NCBI GenBank assembly: GCA_002496485.1
Contig: DAJW01000051.1
Location: 1-7,166 of the forward strand
Reading direction: 5' to 3'
From: Euryarchaeota archaeon UBA36
GTDB taxonomy: Archaea > Thermoplasmatota > Poseidoniia > Poseidoniales > Thalassarchaeaceae
Length of the DNA: 7,166 nucleotides
Shown here: in pieces, positions 1-5,129 of the stretch
Position numbering within the stretch: the stretch's first letter is position 1
How the letters are laid out: each line of letters begins with the position of its first letter
Program-made: the position numbers and the translations under genes
The notes under the pieces: generated by a model
Database searches by the model: none
What the model was told of the DNA's origin: nothing
Seen by the model: only the letters and a program-made list of their open reading frames with translations

Positions 1-570
1 AATCCCCCGAAAAATTTGAGATAAGATAATTTTTTGCTCACCACTCGCCAAAAGTCCATGATCAATCACTTTCCTATCTGGGATTTTACTTCCCCCAAAG
101 TCAAAATTTGCATGACTCTGAAAAAATGTGGGTTTCTCCAATCGTTTAGAAATTAATTCAATATCATTCACTAAATCGTCTAAAGCTTGAACGTGATAAT
201 TCAGTCTCCACTGATTTTTGTAGTCATTTTTTATCATCCCCCAGCGAAAATCTTCATCCCCAATTTCTCTCTTTAGCTTGTTGATATTATAATGATGGCC
301 ATATAAGTCATCGACTATCTTCAAACTAGAAATTTCAATCAAGTATATATCCGCGTCAATAAAATTTTTAATTTCCTCTTTCAGATTATGATTATGGAGA
401 TTAGGAAATACACAATTTCCTAAACTAATTTTTCCTTCATATAAGTCTATTAAATGCAAAGCCTCTCTGGTAGTATGTGTAAACTCCGGAGAATTCACGA
501 TATATCCTTTTTTATCAGTAATATAATCGGTCCTACAACTCCCCATCCTGAAGACTTTTAGTGTGACCAT
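1..570 (-). CDS. Partial SGNH/GSCFA-like hypothetical protein (C-terminus beyond left edge)
   Basis: An open frame of 190 codons without a stop runs from the ATG at 570 off the left end, so only the N-terminal part is seen. A hydrophobic strand (VTLKVF) leads into Arg-Met-Gly-Ser-Cys-Arg at residues 8-13, the place where SGNH hydrolases and GSCFA proteins carry their nucleophile Ser. Further on are FTHTTREAL (30-38), LIEISSLKIV (77-86), and SHANF (152-156) followed by an Ile-Pro-x-Arg segment. From memory, this order resembles an uncharacterised family, often near polysaccharide or glycan genes, that begins with GSCR and has a TH...EA and an E(I/V)SS block. A role in sugar acylation or deacylation is only a guess. 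ATG 570 is preferred over Met9 (544-546) because Met9 would remove the first strand. The gene has its own promoter and low GC like the methyltransferase genes upstream. The reading frame is secure; the function is not. Confidence 0.7.
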   Translation of the reverse strand, partial: MVTLKVFRMGSCRTDYITDKKGYIVNSPEFTHTTREALHLIDLYEGKISLGNCVFPNLHNHNLKEEIKNFIDADIYLIEISSLKIVDDLYGHHYNINKLKREIGDEDFRWGMIKNDYKNQWRLNYHVQALDDLVNDIELISKRLEKPTFFQSHANFDFGGSKIPDRKVIDHGLLASGEQKIILSQIFRGI

Positions 571-594
571 ATTGAACGTTTGACATTTTTTTTC

Positions 595-600
595 TTATAA
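595..600 (-). promoter_or_regulatory. TATA-like box for the GSCR-motif gene
   Basis: TTATAA lies in a very AT-rich gap, with its centre about 27 nt upstream of the ATG at 570, and there is no Shine-Dalgarno sequence before that ATG. This spacing fits a leaderless archaeal transcript. It suggests that the gene can be transcribed independently of the methyltransferase pair, which ends 110 bp upstream. The surrounding sequence is so AT-rich that chance matches are likely. Confidence 0.4.
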
Positions 601-680
601 TTTTTTATTATAATTTCACTAAATTCAATTTACAAACTGATGCATAATATTCAATATCAATTCTTAAATGCGTAAGAAAA

Positions 681-1493
681 TCAACGTTTCCAGAAAATAC
701 ATATGAACTCGTGAACCTTATTGAAACGGAATACCCAAGGATAACCCAAGGTTTTCATGTTGTTATATTCATGCTGCCTATCCCAAATCACAAACTCTTC
801 CAGCTCGAATCCTACCTCTGTCATGATTTTACTTAGGTCCATATGAAAGGGAAAAAAACTTGATTTTTTTCTAATATCCATTACAATACAACAGCACCTC
901 TTATTTGGTTTTAGAACTCTATAGACTTCTGAGTAAATCTCTTTTAGCTCTTTCAGAAATTCTTCATAATCTTCAATATTACCCAAATCATAATGTTCGT
1001 CACTATATCCAGAAATATCCCTACCATCAACACTACGTCTTTGATTTAGAATATCCCAATATGGTGGAGAATTTATACATAAATCAACGGTTTCATTATT
1101 TATTTCTGATAATATTTTCCTCGAATCACCATCATATATTTCTTGTTTAAAAAAAGACTTTTTCACTCCCTCAGAGTGACTAGAAGAGGTCTGTGATTCT
1201 GAAACTCTGATTCTAGCTAAATCTGCATATTCAGGATTCAATTCTATTCCAATTCCTCGCTTAAGTCTATTTTTTGCAGCCACCAATGTTGAACCTACTC
1301 CCAAAAAAGGATCAAGTATCACCTCTCCATCATCACGAGAATAAATATCGATGAGTCTTTCACATAATTGACTTGGATACATTGCAGGGTGTTTGAGTGC
1401 CAACTCTTCAGGTGATTTTCTTATATCTCGCCATATAGAAAAAGAGTTTTGTAACCATTCTTTACCAGTCAGATTATTCATTCTTTCAGCCAT
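681..1493 (-). CDS. SPPY-type DNA amino-methyltransferase (N4-cytosine or N6-adenine)
   Basis: This 270-residue protein should transfer a methyl group from S-adenosylmethionine to an exocyclic amino group in DNA. Visible parts in order: HPAMYP (35-40), a motif X-like segment; the SAM-binding motif I DPFLGVGST (61-69); GIEL (82-85), motif II; a linker of about 40 residues; the catalytic motif IV SPPYWDIL (142-149); and a C-terminal region with DLGNIEDYEEFL, FPFHMDL (214-220) and a final beta strand. SPPY favours N4-cytosine over N6-adenine, but this is not decisive. Motif I comes before motif IV, the reverse of the usual beta-class order, although HPA...DPFxGxGS is beta-like. The start overlaps the end of the upstream methyltransferase by 8 bp (ATGGCTGA), indicating translational coupling in one operon. 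Met5 would be an alternative start 4 nt past the overlap. Length is normal for a stand-alone enzyme. The recognition site cannot be read from the sequence. Confidence 0.9.
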   Translation of the reverse strand: MAERMNNLTGKEWLQNSFSIWRDIRKSPEELALKHPAMYPSQLCERLIDIYSRDDGEVILDPFLGVGSTLVAAKNRLKRGIGIELNPEYADLARIRVSESQTSSSHSEGVKKSFFKQEIYDGDSRKILSEINNETVDLCINSPPYWDILNQRRSVDGRDISGYSDEHYDLGNIEDYEEFLKELKEIYSEVYRVLKPNKRCCCIVMDIRKKSSFFPFHMDLSKIMTEVGFELEEFVIWDRQHEYNNMKTLGYPWVFRFNKVHEFICIFWKR

Positions 1494-3087
1494 TTGATTT
1501 CACACTCATTATCATTGAAAGGACCCTCTTTACTAAATTTATTTCTTTTTTAGATAGTTCATAAATCGAAAAAAACTCTTCGTTCATTTCATCATATTTG
1601 GACCAATATTTTTCTGTCCCCCTTTTTAATTTACAAAGCTCATCTACATAGCCTTCAATTTTTTGTTTTTGTTCAGTATTTGGGATAATAACAGGGATTT
1701 CTCCAATATACATTTTATCTGCATGCATAGTAAAATTAGAATGAAGAAAAGTAATTACTAGGACGAAAAAGTTACTGATTCGCGAATTGAGTAGTCCCAT
1801 CACATATTTGTTATATCTTTCATCTTCAAGAACAACATTAGTTACAGTATCTAGACTATAGCAGCCCGATTCACAAATACATGCAGCTAATCCTCCTTCT
1901 TTAGAGATGATATTCTGAAGTACTACTCTAGATTTCTTCTGGCGTAAAATATCTTCAGGACTCAATAAATCACTATTTTCAAATTCCATATACAATTCAA
2001 TATCCTTTGAAAATCTTTTTATTGACTTACCTCGAATAATTTTATTAGATGATGAAGTTTTTTTCTTAGTTATACTAGGATGATTGGAACCGATTGAAAA
2101 TCCTCTAAAAATATCTTTAGAAACGCTTTCAAGATTCATTGGGCAATTAGAAAGTTTATTTTTCAAATCATAAACTTCCGGCTCTATAAAAACTGGGAAA
2201 TTTTTTTGTCCTACAAATAATGATTGTTGTATTTCATATTTTTTCGGTTTATCAAAATCTCTATCAGAATTAAGAATCGAAATCAAAATATTATGTTTTA
2301 CCAATTCTTCTTTAGATAGTTTCCTCTTCTCTAAAATCAATATTATCTGATCACACCTTACATCTCTGAAATAGTGTCCAATATCAAAAATCTGATGTAT
2401 TGTACAGGATTCTAGAATATAATTCCTTATCTTCTTAAAAGAATCAACCCGCAAGAAGTTCTTTTGCAAAACAAATCCCAGCCATCCACCTTCTCTCAAT
2501 AATTCTAAGGATTTAGCTATGAACAAGGTACTGGAATTGACTACACCACTAGTAATGCCCTCATAAGAAATATATTTGTCATCAAAATCTCTTCCCTTTT
2601 TGAGATTCTGGAACGGCGGATTTCCAACTATAAAATCAAATCCACCTTTAGCAGATATTGAGGGAAATATCTCTGCTGTTACTTGTTTAATTGCATCAAG
2701 ATTGTACAGATTATATTCTCCCTCATTATGAGAAAATTGAAGATTAAATTTACACAATTCTAGAGCTAGATTGTCTATGTCAACTCCATATAGCTGTACT
2801 TCTGGGCCTATTTTATCTCTAATTGCTGATAAAAAGGCACCCGCTCCACAGGCAGGATCAAGAAAGTTTGAGTCAGAATTTATTGGTAGATTCGAAATAA
2901 TATAATCAACTAACTTCTTATGAGTAAAAAATTGCCCATATTCTTTCCTATATTCGTGCTTCATGTAGTTTTCATAGATTTCACTGAATGCATCCTTTTC
3001 TCCAAAAATTGAATTATTTGTAATTCTTTCATTCATTTTATTTCCTAATTGATTTTGAACAAATTCTAGGAAGTTTTCATTCACCAT
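1486..3087 (-). CDS. Gamma-class N6-adenine DNA methyltransferase with TaqI-like C-terminal domain
   Basis: This 533-residue enzyme is expected to methylate adenine N6 in a specific DNA site using S-adenosylmethionine. Motif X is EYGQFFTHK (49-57), motif I is DPACGAGAF (77-85), the acidic motif II is VDID (102-105), and the catalytic motif IV is NPPF (156-159). Next come the gamma-class segments LLREGGWLGFVL (196-207) and QIILILEK (247-254). The C-terminal half resembles Eco57I/TaqI-type target recognition: RGF near 328-330, an IIRGKSIKRF segment (350-359), the NSR segment near 434-436, and IGEIPVIIP (461-469) followed by a predicted coiled region. Only 48 residues precede motif X, so the nuclease domain of fused type IIG enzymes is absent. 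Motif X usually reads FTP; here it is FTH. GC content is low relative to the lipoprotein genes to the right, which suggests horizontal acquisition. It is the first gene of a two-gene operon with the SPPY enzyme. Confidence 0.92.
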   Translation of the reverse strand: MVNENFLEFVQNQLGNKMNERITNNSIFGEKDAFSEIYENYMKHEYRKEYGQFFTHKKLVDYIISNLPINSDSNFLDPACGAGAFLSAIRDKIGPEVQLYGVDIDNLALELCKFNLQFSHNEGEYNLYNLDAIKQVTAEIFPSISAKGGFDFIVGNPPFQNLKKGRDFDDKYISYEGITSGVVNSSTLFIAKSLELLREGGWLGFVLQKNFLRVDSFKKIRNYILESCTIHQIFDIGHYFRDVRCDQIILILEKRKLSKEELVKHNILISILNSDRDFDKPKKYEIQQSLFVGQKNFPVFIEPEVYDLKNKLSNCPMNLESVSKDIFRGFSIGSNHPSITKKKTSSSNKIIRGKSIKRFSKDIELYMEFENSDLLSPEDILRQKKSRVVLQNIISKEGGLAACICESGCYSLDTVTNVVLEDERYNKYVMGLLNSRISNFFVLVITFLHSNFTMHADKMYIGEIPVIIPNTEQKQKIEGYVDELCKLKRGTEKYWSKYDEMNEEFFSIYELSKKEINLVKRVLSMIMSVKSNG

Positions 3088-3113
3088 TCCAATTGTCGTT
3101 TCATCAGAAGTAG

Positions 3114-3122
3114 ATATATTTA
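3114..3122 (-). promoter_or_regulatory. TATA-like box for the methyltransferase operon
   Basis: On the minus strand the sequence TAAATATAT is centred about 31 nt before the ATG at 3087, with no clear Shine-Dalgarno sequence in between. An archaeal transcript would start within a few bases of the ATG. A competing reading is the minus-strand TATTTTTG at 3143-3150, which matches the Bacteroidota TAnnTTTG -7 element and would give a leader of roughly 50 nt. Confidence 0.4.
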
Positions 3123-3143
3123 GCGGATTAGATAATCAAAGTC

Positions 3144-3156
3144 AAAAATATAAAAT
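3144..3156 (-). terminator. Possible T-rich terminator after the CocE-like gene
   Basis: The minus strand reads ATTTTATATTTTT starting 8 bases past the stop codon of the CocE-like hydrolase gene. Runs of T without a hairpin can terminate archaeal transcription. The position is right, but the region is AT-rich overall and no stem-loop is seen, so this is weak evidence. Confidence 0.3.
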
Positions 3157-3164
3157 CTGATATG

Positions 3165-4994
3165 TTATGCAGTTTGATTTAACCATTCTAAGCAATATTC
3201 ATGCGTACACTCTGGTGGAGTGAAAATAATTTTGTCAATAGGGTCTATTATATCAATTAATAAATTGGAAGTCGAACCTTCCGATATTTCAACAATTGAA
3301 CTAGTGGATGCAGGTAGGTAATCTTCACCAGTGCTAGCCAAAGAAAGACGGATATAATGTCCCGATTCAATTTGTACATCCATTGCAAAGAACTCCATTT
3401 TCACATCTATATTTTCAAAAATTGGGAGCCATGTTTGTTCCTGAGTCCCGCCCTCATGATATCTCAAATCCATAATTGCATGCCCAATATGGATACAATC
3501 TCCATCTTCTGAACAATCTTCCAGCAGGGCATAAATTTGGCCACCAACGGTAGCCGTGGAAACTTCTATGTGTAAACGTGGCAATCCTGCAATCCAAATA
3601 TCTTCGGAGAATTTCTCACTTTCATAAATTGGTCCAAAGTTACCATTTGGTAAAATAGTAGTTGTACCTGCTATATTCATCAAATCGCCACCAAGTTCCA
3701 TTGCGATAGTTTCCATATTCTGTGGTGGATATCTATCTTCGATTCTCCATTGACCCTGATTAGACTGTATCTCTACAAATAATCCAGGCTTTTGACCTTC
3801 ATCCTTGAGATACCAATCGAACCATTCCAGTAAATCTTGCATCCAATCAAAACGTACCATCTCAGGATAAGCCTCCCTGCCTCTGCCCTCAGACGAACGA
3901 TCAAAATGATAATCAGGCCTATCTGGATAATCATGATCCCATTGACCAAACAATCCCTTGGCCTCAATTCCCACATCTTTCAATTGATTAATTACTGGAA
4001 CTGCCATATGAGGATCAACATTCCAATCATGCATCCCTTGAATAAGATAAACTGAACCCTTGTAATTTTGTAGAACTCTATCTAGAAAGTATCTTTCTTC
4101 CCAATAGTTTCCAGCAACCTCACTTCCCCACATGTATGCAGCCACACCCGTCCCTGGTCCAATGATGTAGTCAGGACACATATTTCCAACATCTTCTTCA
4201 TCACCATCAATACCATATGAGCCATAAACTCCATTATGCATTATTGGCGCTCTAGCTTCACTACTGCCGTTTTTCCACATTAACTCCATTACACCGATTA
4301 GGCCAGAAATAGGAACTATAGTCTTCAGGTACTCATTACCAAATGTAGCTGCCTGCCAGGGTGTCGAACCATCATATGATTTTCCAATCATAGATACTCC
4401 ACCATTGCTCCAATCTTGAGTCCCTAGCCAAGTTACAGCCGCATCTACTCCAAGTTGTTCGGCATTACCCATTAAGTCCATACAATGATTAGAACGACCA
4501 GTACCCATTACAGATACTTGAGCAAATGCATATCCATGTGGTAAGATTTGATCAATAATCATCTGACCTAACCAAGTTCCAGGAACTTCTATGGAAGGAG
4601 TTTCAACACTATTTTCATCAAAATAAGGGCCAAATTCTGCTATTACCGGAACAGTCACCCCCTCTGGGACATCCGGAAGCCAGACTGCTAGACTAACAAC
4701 GCCATTAGGGGCAGAACCACCTTCACTCAGCGGTAATTCGAAATTAACAAAATGGTGTGTTGAATTCCATTCATTATCAGTTTCCAGAATTTGATAAGGC
4801 CCTTCTTCCATTACAAATCCATAACTCTGATTAGTAATATATGGCCACTCTGACCTTTCCCATACAGGGACTCTATCATACATTCCCGAATCATTATCAA
4901 ACTCATCATTAGAAACTAGATTCAAGCAGCCCGATAAATAAAAAGAAATTACTATCAAAATCGAACCATATGCCTTAGCAGACACTCGAATCAT
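3165..4994 (-). CDS. Exported lipoprotein hydrolase, CocE/NonD type (S15 X-Pro dipeptidyl-peptidase superfamily)
   Basis: This 609-residue alpha/beta hydrolase probably cleaves peptides or esters outside the cell. The N-terminus is a lipoprotein signal: a short basic start, a hydrophobic stretch (about 11-20) and the lipobox LSGC with Cys23 as the anchoring residue, followed by an Asn/Asp-rich linker. The S15 domain holds GYAFAQVSVMGTGRS (154-168) and the nucleophile elbow GKSYDG with Ser206. The acid is probably Asp323 in GMHDWNV, and the base is His354 in QWDHDYP, so the triad is complete. The C-terminal part, about residues 466-582, looks like the PepX_C beta-sandwich. A C-terminal Cys pair (596, 601) may form a disulfide. 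Substrate preference (X-Pro dipeptides, acyl esters or beta-lactam-like amides) cannot be told from sequence. The gene is divergent from the metallopeptidase-like lipoprotein gene across 135 bp. The only Met ahead of the signal peptide is the chosen start. Confidence 0.92.
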   Translation of the reverse strand: MIRVSAKAYGSILIVISFYLSGCLNLVSNDEFDNDSGMYDRVPVWERSEWPYITNQSYGFVMEEGPYQILETDNEWNSTHHFVNFELPLSEGGSAPNGVVSLAVWLPDVPEGVTVPVIAEFGPYFDENSVETPSIEVPGTWLGQMIIDQILPHGYAFAQVSVMGTGRSNHCMDLMGNAEQLGVDAAVTWLGTQDWSNGGVSMIGKSYDGSTPWQAATFGNEYLKTIVPISGLIGVMELMWKNGSSEARAPIMHNGVYGSYGIDGDEEDVGNMCPDYIIGPGTGVAAYMWGSEVAGNYWEERYFLDRVLQNYKGSVYLIQGMHDWNVDPHMAVPVINQLKDVGIEAKGLFGQWDHDYPDRPDYHFDRSSEGRGREAYPEMVRFDWMQDLLEWFDWYLKDEGQKPGLFVEIQSNQGQWRIEDRYPPQNMETIAMELGGDLMNIAGTTTILPNGNFGPIYESEKFSEDIWIAGLPRLHIEVSTATVGGQIYALLEDCSEDGDCIHIGHAIMDLRYHEGGTQEQTWLPIFENIDVKMEFFAMDVQIESGHYIRLSLASTGEDYLPASTSSIVEISEGSTSNLLIDIIDPIDKIIFTPPECTHEYCLEWLNQTA

Positions 4995-4997
4995 ATA

Positions 4998-5002
4998 CTC
5001 CC
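4998..5002 (-). promoter_or_regulatory. Shine-Dalgarno-like GGGAG before the CocE-like gene
   Basis: The minus strand has GGGAG ending 3 nt before the ATG at 4994. The spacing is shorter than usual, so its use is uncertain. Of the four gene starts that have upstream sequence clear of other genes, this is the only one with such a sequence, which fits a leadered transcript here. Confidence 0.3.
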
Positions 5003-5029
5003 GAGAACATAATACACTTTGGATTTTCC

Positions 5030-5055
5030 ATCCGAAAAAGTCAAATTTTTCCGAT
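5030..5055. repeat. Imperfect inverted repeat between divergent genes
   Basis: Two 10-base arms (5030-5039 and 5046-5055) pair at 9 of 10 positions across a 6-base spacer: ATCCGAAAAA and TTTTTCCGAT. It lies midway between the two divergent lipoprotein genes and abuts the possible minus-strand TATA box. That is a plausible place for a dimeric regulator to bind, but the arms are mostly A/T runs and chance is possible. Confidence 0.35.
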
Positions 5056-5061
5056 AAATAT
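5053..5061 (-). promoter_or_regulatory. Possible TATA box for the CocE-like gene
   Basis: The minus strand reads ATATTTATC after an A-rich stretch that could act as a BRE. Its centre is about 63 nt before the ATG at 4994, so a transcript would have a leader of about 35-40 nt that includes the GGGAG element. No better TATA box is visible closer to the start codon. Confidence 0.3.
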
Positions 5062-5092
5062 TTTTTACTACGAAGTTAACTCTAAATCTCTT

Positions 5093-5105
5093 GAAAAGGT
5101 TTATC
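5093..5105 (+). promoter_or_regulatory. BRE/TATA-like promoter for the metallopeptidase-like gene
   Basis: A purine-rich GAAAAGG directly precedes TTTATC, whose centre is about 28 nt before the ATG at 5130. No Shine-Dalgarno sequence is seen ahead of that ATG, only A/T-rich sequence. This arrangement matches an archaeal leaderless promoter. Confidence 0.45.
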
Positions 5106-5129
5106 TTGTATTGAGAAATAAGATTTTTT

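Noticed and set aside
571..680. A search for a small RNA, att site or terminator hairpin in the AT-rich gap before the GSCR-motif gene.
   Set aside because: Only A/T runs and short repeats of ATTCAAT type are seen; no convincing stem-loop or direct repeat pair.
905..1150. A plus-strand open frame of 81 codons inside the SPPY methyltransferase gene.
   Set aside because: The protein is low-complexity (His, Tyr and Leu rich) and is antisense to conserved methyltransferase motifs.
1486..3087. The adenine methyltransferase as a complete type IIG restriction enzyme or a BREX PglX protein.
   Set aside because: Those are about 900-1200 residues with extra domains; this one has 533 residues and only 48 residues before motif X.
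3081..3104. A 7-codon upstream reading frame on the minus strand whose stop overlaps the adenine methyltransferase start (ATGGTGA).
   Set aside because: Its start lies upstream of the transcription start implied by the TATA-like box, it has no ribosome binding site, and such short frames arise easily by chance.
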